Positions 33,104-42,073 of a DNA stretch of 64,000 nucleotides are shown in pieces. Location of the stretch: NCBI GenBank assembly GCA_014859895.1, contig JACZKS010000106.1, forward strand, positions 28,260-92,259, read 5' to 3'. Origin of the DNA: Rhodospirillales bacterium. GTDB taxonomy: Bacteria; Pseudomonadota; Alphaproteobacteria; Rhodospirillales; Shumkoniaceae. A model generated the notes under the pieces. That model was not told where the DNA came from and searched no databases. It was given only the letters and a program-made list of their open reading frames with translations. Both the position numbers and the translations under genes were made by a program. Every line of letters begins with the position of its first letter. The stretch's first letter is position 1.

Positions 33104-34009
33104 TTAGCCCGTTTCCACGGCGCCGACCTCGCCGCCGGCCAACCGGTTGGCCAGCCAGGCCAGGAAGACGAAGAACAGGAAATTGACGATGGTCAGGGCC
33201 GCGGCGTAATCGAATTGCGCCAGCTTGAACGCCACCCGGTAGATATAGGTGACCAGCAGTTCGGTGGCGTGGCTGGGGCCGCCGTCGGTCATCACGTAGA
33301 TGAGATCGAAGTTGGTGAACGAATTGATGATGCCGATGACGAAACAAAGGAAGATTGACGGGCGCAGCAGCGGCAGAGTGATGCGCCTAAAGCGCATCCA
33401 GGCGTTGGCGCCGTCGATGGCCGCCGCCTCGTAAAGGCTGGGCTGGATGTTCTGCAGGCCGGTCAGCAGGATGATCATGTAGAAGCCCAGCACCTGCCAG
33501 ATCGAGGCGACGATCACCGCCGGCAGCGCCAGACTGGCGGTTTCCAGGAACGGGATGCCCTGCTCGACGATGCCCAGCGACACCAGGACGTAATTGAAGA
33601 GGCCGACCTTCTCGTTGTAGAGCCACTGCCAGATGATGCCGACGGCCACCGTCATCACCGGATACGACATGAAGACGATGGTCCGATAGACGTTGCGGCC
33701 GCGGATCGGGGTGTCGACCAGGATGGCGACCAGAAGCGCGATCAGGATGCCGATGGGGGCGCTGGCCATGAAGATCGCGGTGTTCCAGAAGGCCTGCCAG
33801 AACACGTCGTCGTAGAGGAGCATTTCCTCGTAGTGGTAGAGGCCCGCGAATTCGGCCGGCTTGTAGGGCGACCAGAACTCGAACGACAGAACGCCGTTCC
33901 ACAGGAGTGGAATGATCCGGTAGAGCAGGAAGATCAGCAACGACGGCGCGAGGAAGAACCAGATCAGCAGAAGCTCGCGTGTCCGTTTCCTGCGAATGGC
34001 GAAAGCCAT
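33104..34009 (-). CDS. sugar ABC transporter permease, MalF-like
   Basis: A 301-residue permease of the CUT1 family. The N-terminal helix LLLIWFFLAPSLLIFLLYRI and the coupling loop QPSLYEAAAIDGANAWMRFRRITLPLL are clear. It forms the heterodimeric channel with the MalG-like partner. It follows the binding-protein gene by 95 bases, the largest gap in this operon. Confidence 0.9.
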   Translation of the reverse strand: MAFAIRRKRTRELLLIWFFLAPSLLIFLLYRIIPLLWNGVLSFEFWSPYKPAEFAGLYHYEEMLLYDDVFWQAFWNTAIFMASAPIGILIALLVAILVDTPIRGRNVYRTIVFMSYPVMTVAVGIIWQWLYNEKVGLFNYVLVSLGIVEQGIPFLETASLALPAVIVASIWQVLGFYMIILLTGLQNIQPSLYEAAAIDGANAWMRFRRITLPLLRPSIFLCFVIGIINSFTNFDLIYVMTDGGPSHATELLVTYIYRVAFKLAQFDYAAALTIVNFLFFVFLAWLANRLAGGEVGAVETG

Positions 34010-34104
34010 CGTTCCAATTCCCCTTGGACTATTTCACCGAAGGCGGGAAGGGTGCCGGGACACCCGGCACCCGCCCGCTTCGGCTCGACGCTTGCGCCGT
34101 CATC

Positions 34105-35358
34105 TCAGCGGCGAGTGAGGACGCGATTGACCTTCTTCTCGGCCTCGTCGAGCGCTTCCTTGGCGCTCTTGTCGCCCAGCAGGGCCGCCTGAAGCTCGGG
34201 ATAGAAGGCTTCCTTGACCTGGGCGTCCTTGGCGATCGGCCAGTTGCCGGTCAGCTTGTCCAGGTGTTTCAACTGTGTTTCCAGCACCGGAACGACGACC
34301 GGGATCTTCTCGGCGAAATATTTCATCAGCCGACTGTTCGCGGCCTTGTCGCCGGTCAGGTTGTTGGAGCCGGTTCCAAAGACGTAGGCGCCGTCGCCGC
34401 TGCTGATCATCTTGACGAATTCCCACGCCTCCTCGGGGTGCTTGGTGCCCTTTGAGATGAGGAACGCGTGGGAGTTCGGGGTCGACCATCTGCCGGGGAA
34501 ATCGGCGGCGCCGACGGTGTCCTCGTTGACCCACGGGCCCTTGCTCTTGAACCACAGGTAGGCGGGGGCGTGGGCATTCAGCATGCCGATGGTGCCGGCG
34601 GCGAACGCCCCGTTCGGTTCGACCCAGCGGCCGGTCCAGCTGATCTTGTTGATGACGCCGTCCTTGGTCGCCTTGGCCAGCTTTTCGACCAGGGCGACGG
34701 CCTTGGGCGTGTTGAAGGCGGCCTTCTTGAGGTCGGGGGTGAGAAGGTCGATGCCGTTCTCGGCGAAGATCGGCCAATAGAGCCAGTCGAAGTTGAGCGT
34801 CATGAAGCCCGACTTTTCGCCCTTGGTCATCTTGGCCGCGTAGTCCATCAGCTGGTCGAAGGTGGCGGGCGGATTGGTCAGCCCGGCCTCCTTGAGCATC
34901 AGCTTGTTGTAGAACAGTAAGGTCTTGGAAATGTAGAAGGGCACGCCGTAGTTCTTGCCCTCGAACACCCAGCCGTTCACGACCTCGGGATAGAGGCCGT
35001 CGGTGAAGGCCTTGTCACGCTTCAGATAGGGGGTGAGGTCGAGCAATCCGCCCTGGGAGGCGTATTCCAGCCACAGGCCGCCCTGCACGTCGATGATATC
35101 CGGCGCGGTCCCTGCGACCACCTGGGTCTGATAGAAGGTGCTGAATTCGGTGCCCTTCTTGTCCAGCCATTCGATGGTGACGTCGGGATGGCTCTTCTTG
35201 AACATCTCCTTCCACTGGTTCATCCCCTCCTCGAAGTAGGGAATGTTCCAGGTCAGGATCGAGATCTTCTTCTGGGCCTGGGCCGCCGTCGTCCCAAGGC
35301 CGAGCGCCATGGCGAACGCGGCGCCGATGGCGATCGGTGTCAGCCGTTTCAGGTTCAT
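34105..35358 (-). CDS. sugar ABC transporter substrate-binding protein
   Basis: A 417-residue periplasmic protein of the extracellular solute-binding family 1. The signal peptide is MNLKRLTPIAIGAAFAMALGLGTTAAQA. Family features are SHPDVTIEWLDKKGTEF, GTAPDIIDVQGGLWLEYA, KNYGVPFYISKTLLFYNKLML and SKGTKHPEEAWEFVKMI. Binding proteins of this class take mono- or oligosaccharides. The enzymes in the operon suggest an amino sugar or its N-acetyl form. Confidence 0.9.
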   Translation of the reverse strand: MNLKRLTPIAIGAAFAMALGLGTTAAQAQKKISILTWNIPYFEEGMNQWKEMFKKSHPDVTIEWLDKKGTEFSTFYQTQVVAGTAPDIIDVQGGLWLEYASQGGLLDLTPYLKRDKAFTDGLYPEVVNGWVFEGKNYGVPFYISKTLLFYNKLMLKEAGLTNPPATFDQLMDYAAKMTKGEKSGFMTLNFDWLYWPIFAENGIDLLTPDLKKAAFNTPKAVALVEKLAKATKDGVINKISWTGRWVEPNGAFAAGTIGMLNAHAPAYLWFKSKGPWVNEDTVGAADFPGRWSTPNSHAFLISKGTKHPEEAWEFVKMISSGDGAYVFGTGSNNLTGDKAANSRLMKYFAEKIPVVVPVLETQLKHLDKLTGNWPIAKDAQVKEAFYPELQAALLGDKSAKEALDEAEKKVNRVLTRR

Positions 35359-35452
35359 GGTGTCCTCTCCTGTTTCCGTCTTTCTTCGGCCCGGCCGGAA
35401 ATTCGGCGGGCCGTCTTCTTTTCGTTGGCGGGCGTAATGCCGCGGAGGGCCT

Positions 35453-36475
35453 TCAGTAGGCCAATGCCAGTTCCCTTCCCTCCGCCAGCGACCGCTCCGC
35501 TTCGAGGCAGACGATGATGCGCTTACGGGCCTCCTCGCCCGAGACGATCGGCTTCCGCTCGCGGAAGGCCGTCACCGCTCGCCTCAGTTCCTCCTCCAGT
35601 TCAAACAACTCGCCGGACGGGGCGACCTTCAGGGTCTCGCACGCTTTCCGGCCCTTGCGCTGGACCTTGATCTCGAATGCCGGTTCGCGGGTCCGGTCCA
35701 TGGTGCCGGACCACCAGGTCCGGATGGACCCGTCGGTGCCGACGATTTCCATGACGTGATGGTGCTCGAAGCCGGCGAGCGTCTGGGTGACGACGGCGTA
35801 GAGCGTGCCCGGCCAGCGGACGATGCTGGTGAAGTTGTCGCTCATGCCGGCGTCGCGGCTTTTCGAGCTGCCGATCGATAGCACCGAAACCGGATCGCCC
35901 CAGGCCTCGAAGTACCACATCAGGGAATCGAAGAAGTGGACGGGCTCCTCCAGCGTCCACGAGCCGACCTTGCCGGGCTCGTAGCGCCAGGCCCCGCTGC
36001 CGGGGCGATAGGGGAAGCGGAACAGGCTGACGTTGGCATAAAGCGGCGCGCCGATGTCGCCCGCCTCGATGATCTTCTTCAAAGCGCCCCACTGGCTGGA
36101 CAACCGGAACTCGTGGCCGATGGTCAGCACGCGGCTGTTCCGCCTCGCCGCCGCGATCAGGCGGTCGCATTCGGCCACCGTGAGGGCCATCGGCTTTTCG
36201 AGCAGCACGTCCTTGCCGGCGTCCAGCGCGGCGGTGCCGATCTCGCAATGCAGATGGTTGGGGACGACCACATCGACGGCGTCGATGTCTGATTGGGCCA
36301 GCAACTGGCGATAGTCGGTGTAGAGGGGAACGTCGGGATGGGCTTCCCGGGCCGCCGCGGCGGAGGCGCCGCCGCCGCAGGCGATGGCGGCCAATTCGGC
36401 GCCCGGCGCGCCCTTGATGGCCGCCGCATGATGCCGTCCCCACAGTCCATATCCGATCAGCCCGAAACGTACCAT
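35453..36475 (-). CDS. Gfo/Idh/MocA-family sugar oxidoreductase
   Basis: A 340-residue NAD(P)-dependent dehydrogenase. The N-terminal Rossmann part begins VRFGLIGYGLWGRHHAAAI and contains VVVPNHLHCEIGTAALDAGK and VLLEKPMALT, with the family's EKP motif. The C-terminal part has LEEPVHFFDSLMWYFE, in which His is the likely catalytic residue. It acts on a sugar or inositol-type ring in the pathway served by the ABC importer. The exact reaction is not readable. Confidence 0.88.
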   Translation of the reverse strand: MVRFGLIGYGLWGRHHAAAIKGAPGAELAAIACGGGASAAAAREAHPDVPLYTDYRQLLAQSDIDAVDVVVPNHLHCEIGTAALDAGKDVLLEKPMALTVAECDRLIAAARRNSRVLTIGHEFRLSSQWGALKKIIEAGDIGAPLYANVSLFRFPYRPGSGAWRYEPGKVGSWTLEEPVHFFDSLMWYFEAWGDPVSVLSIGSSKSRDAGMSDNFTSIVRWPGTLYAVVTQTLAGFEHHHVMEIVGTDGSIRTWWSGTMDRTREPAFEIKVQRKGRKACETLKVAPSGELFELEEELRRAVTAFRERKPIVSGEEARKRIIVCLEAERSLAEGRELALAY

Positions 36476-36538
36476 CCAGGTGCCTCCTCCTTGCGGGGCG
36501 ATCGACCGTTCAGAAAACGCGGTTTCCTTCTCTCTCTT

Positions 36539-37390
36539 TCAGCGCAACTGCGGTTCGGGCAGTTCCGCGACGAAATCGGCGACGATGAAACGGACGTCGG
36601 CGTGGCCCTGCAGCAGCGACGCCGGAACCGATGCCGTGACCGGCCCGTGCAGGATCTTGCGCACGATGGCCGACTGCCAGAACCGGTTCATGTAGATGCG
36701 GACCTTGCGGCTTTGCAGGATCTCCTGCATGCCGACCGTCACCGCCCGGGCTGGGATGCGCTCGATGTTGCCGCGAGACGCGGTGATGGAATTGATCAGG
36801 CGGGTTTCCCGCGACAGGGTGACGACGCGGGTGGGCAGGGCGGCGAACGCCTCGGGCGAACAGGCCTCCCCGGGTTCGGGCGGATCGTTGAAGGCGACAT
36901 GGCCGGTGATGCCGATGCCACCGAAACAGACGTCGGTGCCGCCGTGGCGCGCAATCAGGCGAGGGGTTGCCGCGACATCCCGCGGGTCGGGGAAATGCCG
37001 CTGTTCAGGCGGCGGCGCCAGGTCCGGGCGCAGCCGGCCGTAGAAATGCGCATCCATGTGGCGGCGGAAGCTCAGGGGATCGTCGGCGGCGATCCAGCCC
37101 CGGCCGTCGGCGGTGAGATACTCGTCCATGTTAATGACGACGAGATCGGCCAAGCTGATGCCCTCGGCGTTGCAGCGATCGGCCACCATCTCGTACTGGC
37201 CGACCGGCCCGACCGGCAGGATGAAGACGACCTTATCGCGGCCCCGCCCTTTGGCGGCAGCGTATTCGGCCAGCAGGTCCTCGGCGAAGCGGCGGATGAC
37301 TGCCGCGTCGTCGGCCACGATCTCGACGGGGATCTTCGCCTCTTTCGCGAGGTGTTCCTTGGAAATGCTCAAGGGATTCGCCATGTCCAT
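36539..37390 (-). CDS. NagB-like amino-sugar-phosphate deaminase homologue with altered catalytic residues
   Basis: A 283-residue homologue of glucosamine-6-phosphate deaminase. VVINMDEYL keeps the base Asp (NagB Asp72 position). The second active loop is GGIGITGHVAFNDPPEPG: the His is kept, but Thr replaces the usual Asp141 and Asp replaces Glu148. So ring opening or deamination may differ from NagB, or the enzyme may act as an isomerase or on another sugar phosphate. ATG 37390 (or 37384) is used; the track start is inside the ATPase gene. It lies 7 bases after the ATPase gene. Confidence 0.82.
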   Translation of the reverse strand: MDMANPLSISKEHLAKEAKIPVEIVADDAAVIRRFAEDLLAEYAAAKGRGRDKVVFILPVGPVGQYEMVADRCNAEGISLADLVVINMDEYLTADGRGWIAADDPLSFRRHMDAHFYGRLRPDLAPPPEQRHFPDPRDVAATPRLIARHGGTDVCFGGIGITGHVAFNDPPEPGEACSPEAFAALPTRVVTLSRETRLINSITASRGNIERIPARAVTVGMQEILQSRKVRIYMNRFWQSAIVRKILHGPVTASVPASLLQGHADVRFIVADFVAELPEPQLR

Positions 37391-37397
37391 TCCCGCC

Positions 37398-38498
37398 TCA
37401 CAGCACCTGTTCGGTCGCGGCATCGAAAAGATGCATCTTGCCCATGTCGATGGTGAGAGGCAGCGTGTCGCCACGCCTGAGGCCGACCAGCGGCGGCATC
37501 CGGACAACCACCTCGGTTCCCGCCAGATCGAAAAAGAAAAGCGTGTCCGACCCCAGCGGTTCGACGACGCCGATCGTCGGGGCGATGCGGGCCCTGGAGC
37601 CATTCACAACCGGCGCTTCATCCTGGTGAAAGACCTCCGGGCGCAGCCCGAGAACAAGGTCGCGGTTCTTTTGCGGGCCGTAACGCTCGGCGAGCTCGGC
37701 GGGAATCGGCAGGGCGCTTCCGTCCTGCAGCGTCAGACTCAGTCCTTGCGGGCCTTCGGTCAGCCGGCAGGCGATGAAATTCATGGTCGGCGCGCCGATG
37801 AAGCCGGCGACGAAGATGGAATTGGGGCGATTGTAGACCTCGTCCGGAGAGCCGATCTGCCTGACGTAGCCGTCCCGCATGACGACGATCCGCTCGGCCA
37901 GGGTCATGGCCTCAACCTGATCGTGAGTCACGTAGATGACCGTCGTCTTGACCGTCTCATGCAGCTTCTTGATTTCGGTGCGCATCTGGGTGCGCAGCTT
38001 GGCATCGAGGTTCGACAACGGTTCGTCGAACAGGAAGACGTTGGGGCGCCGCACAATGGCCCGGCCCATGGCGACACGTTGGCGCTGGCCGCCGGAAAGC
38101 TGGCGGGGCTTGCGCTCCAGGAAATCGGTGATGTTGAGGATGTTGGCCGCCGCTTCGACCCGTTCGCGGATTTCGGCCGCCGGAATCTTTTGCATCTCCA
38201 GGCCGAACGACAGGTTCTTGAAGACCGTCAGGTGCGGATACAAGGCGTAATCCTGGAACACCATGGCGATGTCCCGGTCCTTGGGCGCCAACTCGTTGAT
38301 CACCTTGTCGCCGATGACGATCTCGCCCGAGGTGATTTCCTCAAGGCCGGCGATCATCCGAAGAACGGTGCTTTTGCCGCATCCCGAAGGGCCGACCAGC
38401 ACGACGAATTCGTTGTGCCGGACCACGAGATCGATCCCATGGACGACTTCGATGTCACCGAACCGCTTGGCGACCTTGCGAAGTTCTACGCCCGCCAT
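37398..38498 (-). CDS. sugar ABC transporter ATP-binding protein (UgpC/MsmK type)
   Basis: A 366-residue ATPase. Walker A is GPSGCGKST, the signature is [19 protein letters not shown], Walker B is [12 protein letters not shown] and the switch His is in [13 protein letters not shown]-terminal regulatory domain (residues ~240-366) is typical of CUT1 ATPases. It energises the MalFG-like permeases encoded downstream in the same operon. Confidence 0.93.
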   Translation of the reverse strand: MAGVELRKVAKRFGDIEVVHGIDLVVRHNEFVVLVGPSGCGKSTVLRMIAGLEEITSGEIVIGDKVINELAPKDRDIAMVFQDYALYPHLTVFKNLSFGLEMQKIPAAEIRERVEAAANILNITDFLERKPRQLSGGQRQRVAMGRAIVRRPNVFLFDEPLSNLDAKLRTQMRTEIKKLHETVKTTVIYVTHDQVEAMTLAERIVVMRDGYVRQIGSPDEVYNRPNSIFVAGFIGAPTMNFIACRLTEGPQGLSLTLQDGSALPIPAELAERYGPQKNRDLVLGLRPEVFHQDEAPVVNGSRARIAPTIGVVEPLGSDTLFFFDLAGTEVVVRMPPLVGLRRGDTLPLTIDMGKMHLFDAATEQVL

Positions 38499-38528
38499 TC
38501 GTTCCTGCTCCCCTACCTCCCGTTCCGG

Positions 38529-39875
38529 CTAGGTCAGCTCCAGGGCCGGAATGTCCAGCATCCGCGCCAGCCGGCGCAGGGCCGGCCGATGATCGCCATA
38601 GGCCAAAGACATATGGTGTTCCAGTCCTTCGCCGATAACGGCATCCATGACTTCGCGGGCCGGCCGATCGAACCGCACTACGCCCGACGTCCCCGAGAAG
38701 CTGAGGGGACGTTTCAACACCTCGCCGCCGCCGACCACCAGCCGGAGCTGGTTCTTCGACTGGCTGAGGCGGGCCAGGGTGATGCGGCCGGGCTTGAAGG
38801 CGAATTCATAAAGCAGCGGCAGCCGGCGGTTGGAATGGACCGTCGCCCGCCTGGGGCCATCCGGGTCGGCCATTGACACCGGCGCCTGCCCGCAATGCCA
38901 GAACACCGCCGTGTCATCCGTCACGTCCACGTCCACGAGGTCCGAGTTGAAGGCGGGCGCATCCGAAAGCCAGCGCAGGATAAGGGTCGAGATCGTGCCC
39001 AACACATCGGCCTCGCAGCCGCAGGGCGTGCCGTCCTCGCCCATCATGCCCATGGGGCCGCAGGCTGCGCCGCCCAGTTCGGTGAAGAACTCCGGCCAGC
39101 AGCGCACGGCCAGACCCGCGAACTTTCCATCGTCGGCGGTCCGTCGCAGGGCCGCGTAGACGCGGAGGCTCTTGGCCAGGGCGTCCTGGTCGAGGCCGTC
39201 GAGGCCACTGATTTCCGAGGCGACGCGATCGCGGATCGCCCGGATATCGCCATCGGCCACCGACCGGGCACGCTCGAAGAAGGCGGAAAGGTCAATGGGC
39301 TCCACGGAAACACCAAGGAGGGATTGCAGGCCGGCCGGGTCGTATCGGCAGGAATCGAATCCGGCGGGATGCTGGCCGACGACGCCGATGCGCGTCTCCG
39401 CCAGTTTTCGGCGGATGGCGCCAGCCCTGGCCGTCGCTTCGATCTCGGCCAGGGCGGCGGGATCGTCGGCATCGCCGTTGACATAGTCGTAGGGGCGTCC
39501 GGCCCGACCCAGGGCATGGGCCGCCAGGTTGACGCCGCAGATGGCGTTGAGGCGCAGGCGCCCGCCGGTGCGGGGTTCCGGGAACGACCACAGGAAGAGG
39601 GGGGCGTCCACGGAGTCGGCCAAAGCCACCGTCATGACGGCGTCGGTGAAGGTCGCCTGGAGGACGAGGAGAAGGTCGAGTGGCCGGCGGGTCAGGTCGG
39701 CAACGCGGCCCTTGACGGCGTCGGCGTCGAACAGCAGATCGGGCGTGCCGATGAACTCCGCCTCCAGGCCCTGCAATTGACGCCATGCCCGATCCACCGT
39801 TTCCTGGGCGAAGGCGGTGTCGAACTGGGGCCTGGCAAGCACGACGAGCCCGATACGGGGGGTGAGCACGGTCAT
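38529..39875 (-). CDS. L-fucose/L-arabinose isomerase-like protein
   Basis: A 448-residue protein resembling the FucI/AraA isomerase family: an N-terminal Rossmann-like part (IGLVVLARPQFDTAFA, LLLVLQATFTDAVM, PLFLWSFPEPRTGG) and a C-terminal part with CGCEADVLGTISTLILRWL and EGLEHHMSLAYGDHRPAL, the latter holding candidate metal ligands. Such enzymes interconvert aldoses and ketoses. The start at ATG 39875 overlaps the aldolase stop (ATGA); the track gives 40220 inside the aldolase gene. Confidence 0.82.
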   Translation of the reverse strand: MTVLTPRIGLVVLARPQFDTAFAQETVDRAWRQLQGLEAEFIGTPDLLFDADAVKGRVADLTRRPLDLLLVLQATFTDAVMTVALADSVDAPLFLWSFPEPRTGGRLRLNAICGVNLAAHALGRAGRPYDYVNGDADDPAALAEIEATARAGAIRRKLAETRIGVVGQHPAGFDSCRYDPAGLQSLLGVSVEPIDLSAFFERARSVADGDIRAIRDRVASEISGLDGLDQDALAKSLRVYAALRRTADDGKFAGLAVRCWPEFFTELGGAACGPMGMMGEDGTPCGCEADVLGTISTLILRWLSDAPAFNSDLVDVDVTDDTAVFWHCGQAPVSMADPDGPRRATVHSNRRLPLLYEFAFKPGRITLARLSQSKNQLRLVVGGGEVLKRPLSFSGTSGVVRFDRPAREVMDAVIGEGLEHHMSLAYGDHRPALRRLARMLDIPALELT

Positions 39876-40918
39876 GGCTGGAGGGCGACCCCGTAATTCT
39901 TCGGGAAGTGTGGGCCGGCCCCATACAGCGAGGTCTCGGCGACAAAGGCCGGATGATTCCGCCAGGGGGTTGCCAAGTCGTCGGTCAGGCGGTTGATGTC
40001 GCACATGTAGGAAATGGCGTCCGCCTTCAGGGCCTGATCCATCGACCCCAGGTCGGGGTACATCTGGGCGGCCGCCCACCAGATGGCGCGGCCCGCCAGA
40101 TAGCCGTTGGCCCCGGCCCGGTAGGCATAGGTCAGGATGTGCCGGAAGGCCTTCATGTCGGCGCCGGCGCTCAGCATCACCCAGGGGCGCGTGGTCGCCC
40201 GGCCCAACGCGTCGAACCATTGTTGGCAGGCTCGGGCCTCGGCGGAATTGGGGTCCGGGACATGGGGAGCGGCAATCGGGCTTTCGAGCTTGAAGATGTC
40301 GACGCCGAACCGCGGATCGGTGAATGTGCGAAGCGATTCGACGACCAGTTCGGGCCGCTTGGCGGAATGTTCGATGTAATCCTTCGTCTGGCCGTGTTCA
40401 CCGGGCAGGGGATAGACCAGCAGTTCGAGAAGGAAACAGATGTCCTGCTCGACGCAAGCCTTGCCGACCCGCTCGACCAGATCCTGCTGTCGCCGGCAGA
40501 CATCGCGATCGGCGTCGGGCCGATACCAGGCCAGGAGCTTGACGCCATCGGCGCCGATCCGCTTGATCTTTTCGACGCTCCAGTCGGCGATCTCGCGGGA
40601 AATGCGTCCTCCCGGGGTTTCCGCGAACGCATGGTCCTCGAGCGTCAGCAGCAGGCCCTGCCCGGGGCGCACATGGGCGATCGAGCGGGAATAGGCCCAG
40701 ATGGGATCCAACAGGATGGCCGAGCAGTCGGCGGCCAGGTTGCGGGTCAGGATTTCCTTGACGGCCGCCACGTCCTCATAGCTGGCATCGGCGACCTTCT
40801 TGCGTTGCTTGATCAGGTCCATGATCGGGGGACGCTGGTCGACGGCCACCATCTTGAAGCGGCCGTTGGTGTCGGCGAGCCGTCGCAAGGACCACAACTT
40901 TCCCGCAGAGAGGTGCAT
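39872..40918 (-). CDS. LacD-family (tagatose 1,6-bisphosphate-type) aldolase
   Basis: A 348-residue class I aldolase of the LacD family, which also includes sulfosugar-phosphate aldolases. Visible pieces are FKMVAVDQRPPI near the start, CSAILLDPIWAYS, GADGVKLLAWYRPD, the likely Schiff-base region VDIFKLESP and NGYLAGRAIWW near the end. It would cleave a ketose bisphosphate to two trioses. It is the first gene after the DeoR-controlled promoter and overlaps the isomerase gene, which makes it a core step of the pathway. Confidence 0.87.
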   Translation of the reverse strand: MHLSAGKLWSLRRLADTNGRFKMVAVDQRPPIMDLIKQRKKVADASYEDVAAVKEILTRNLAADCSAILLDPIWAYSRSIAHVRPGQGLLLTLEDHAFAETPGGRISREIADWSVEKIKRIGADGVKLLAWYRPDADRDVCRRQQDLVERVGKACVEQDICFLLELLVYPLPGEHGQTKDYIEHSAKRPELVVESLRTFTDPRFGVDIFKLESPIAAPHVPDPNSAEARACQQWFDALGRATTRPWVMLSAGADMKAFRHILTYAYRAGANGYLAGRAIWWAAAQMYPDLGSMDQALKADAISYMCDINRLTDDLATPWRNHPAFVAETSLYGAGPHFPKNYGVALQP

Positions 40919-40977
40919 GCCGTCGCTCCTGACCTCTACGTTCGGGCGGAATTGAAATCATCCCGTACCCGCTACCC

Positions 40978-41001
40978 ACCGAATAATTGTGGTTTTTCGG
41001 T
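40978..41001. repeat. ACCGAA-N12-TTCGGT dyad in the leader
   Basis: Perfect 6-bp arms separated by 12 bases lie about 60 bases upstream of the aldolase start. It could be a second repressor site or an RNA stem in the leader. Confidence 0.35.
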
Positions 41002-41017
41002 AGGGATCACGCGACAA

Positions 41018-41047
41018 ATTGTACGAATTCCAACATTAATGTACAAT
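41018..41047 (-). promoter_or_regulatory. DeoR-type operator overlapping the sugar operon promoter
   Basis: ATTGTAC-N16-GTACAAT is a perfect 7-bp dyad. On the minus strand its two arms are also promoter elements: TTGTAC as -35 and TACAAT as -10 with a 17-base spacer. A repressor bound here would block polymerase completely. The next gene upstream encodes a DeoR-family protein. Confidence 0.6.
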
Positions 41048-41049
41048 GA

Positions 41050-41062
41050 ATATTTCAAATAT
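41050..41062. repeat. ATATTT-C-AAATAT palindrome
   Basis: A perfect 13-bp palindrome immediately upstream of the -35 element of the sugar operon promoter; possible activator or auxiliary repressor site. Confidence 0.35.
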
Positions 41063-41144
41063 GGACATTCACGCGATGTGGCGAGAGCAATGGGACGATT
41101 CCCGAACCGGATCGCAACGCAAGGACGCCCGCGTCACTCCGCGG

Positions 41145-41930
41145 TCACAGCCGTTGAGCCGGGCAAAGAACGATCTCGATTCCGCTTTGCTCGAGCAGGC
41201 CGGCGACCGGTGCCGGCGGCGCGTTGTCGGTGAACAGCACCGAAACGTCCGTCAGGCTTCCCTGGGCGACGGTGGCTGTGCGCGAGAACTTTGTATGGTC
41301 GGCCACCAGCAGGACCTGGCGCCCGTTGCGCATCATGGCCTGGGCGACGCTGACCTCGTCGGGGTAGAAATCGAGAAGCGTGCCGTCCGTCTCGACGGCA
41401 CCGATGCCGATGATCGCATAGTCGGCGCGGTGCTGCTCGACGAACTGCGTCGCCTGGGGGCCGACGATGCCGCCGTTGTGGGGGCGAATCGTGCCGCCCG
41501 CCACCGACACGTCGAATTCGGCCTCGGCGTGCAGGATTTCGGCGGCGTGCAGGTTGTTGGTGATGATCTTGAGGCGGTGCCGCTTGAGCAGGGCGCGGGC
41601 CACCATTTCAGTGGTGGTGCCGATGCTCAGGAACAGCGATACGTTGTCGGGCAGGTAGCTGGCGACGGCCTCGGCGATGGCCTCTTTCTCGGCCAGGCAG
41701 GCCACTCGCTTGGCGGCATAATCGATTTTGACGATGCTCGACGGCAGGCCGGCACCACCGTGGTGGCGGACCAGCAGGTTGGCGTCGCACAGCTGCTGGA
41801 TATCGCGCCGGATGGTCTGCGTCGAAACGTTGAAATGCTCGGCCAGCACTTCGACCACGACGAAGCCGCGGCGCCGGACGATCTCGAATATGGCGTCTCG
41901 GCGTTGACGACCCTTCATCCGTCGAACCAT
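41145..41930 (-). CDS. DeoR-family repressor of the sugar locus
   Basis: A protein of about 261 residues. The winged helix (KGRQRRDAIFEIVRRRGFV, LAEHFNVSTQTIRRDIQQL, LVRHHGGA) is followed by a sugar-phosphate sensor domain (IGTTTEMVARALLK, KIITNNLHAAEIL, AGGTIRPHNGGIVGP, VLLVADHTKFSR). ATG 41930 or 41918 are possible starts; the track start at 42041 adds an unlikely tail. It is transcribed toward the sugar operon and lies between the two divergent halves of the locus. Confidence 0.9.
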   Translation of the reverse strand: MVRRMKGRQRRDAIFEIVRRRGFVVVEVLAEHFNVSTQTIRRDIQQLCDANLLVRHHGGAGLPSSIVKIDYAAKRVACLAEKEAIAEAVASYLPDNVSLFLSIGTTTEMVARALLKRHRLKIITNNLHAAEILHAEAEFDVSVAGGTIRPHNGGIVGPQATQFVEQHRADYAIIGIGAVETDGTLLDFYPDEVSVAQAMMRNGRQVLLVADHTKFSRTATVAQGSLTDVSVLFTDNAPPAPVAGLLEQSGIEIVLCPAQRL

Positions 41931-42073
41931 GGAGCGGGGACAAGCGGAACGGGCATTTTGGGATTTCCGAGGCTCCCTGAAAAGGCTTGGGCAAAACCTA
42001 CTCTCAAGTTCGGCAAACGTCAAAACGCCGATCGCCGGCATCGATGGCGGCGGCAGGCTGGGTCGGAGGCATC

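Larger units (their letters stand above)
40919..41144. other. promoter region of the sugar operon
   Basis: 226 bases, clearly more AT-rich than the surrounding genes. They hold a long dyad overlapping a minus-strand promoter (41018-41047), a second dyad (40978-41001) and a 13-bp palindrome (41050-41062). No gene was seen. Confidence 0.65.
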
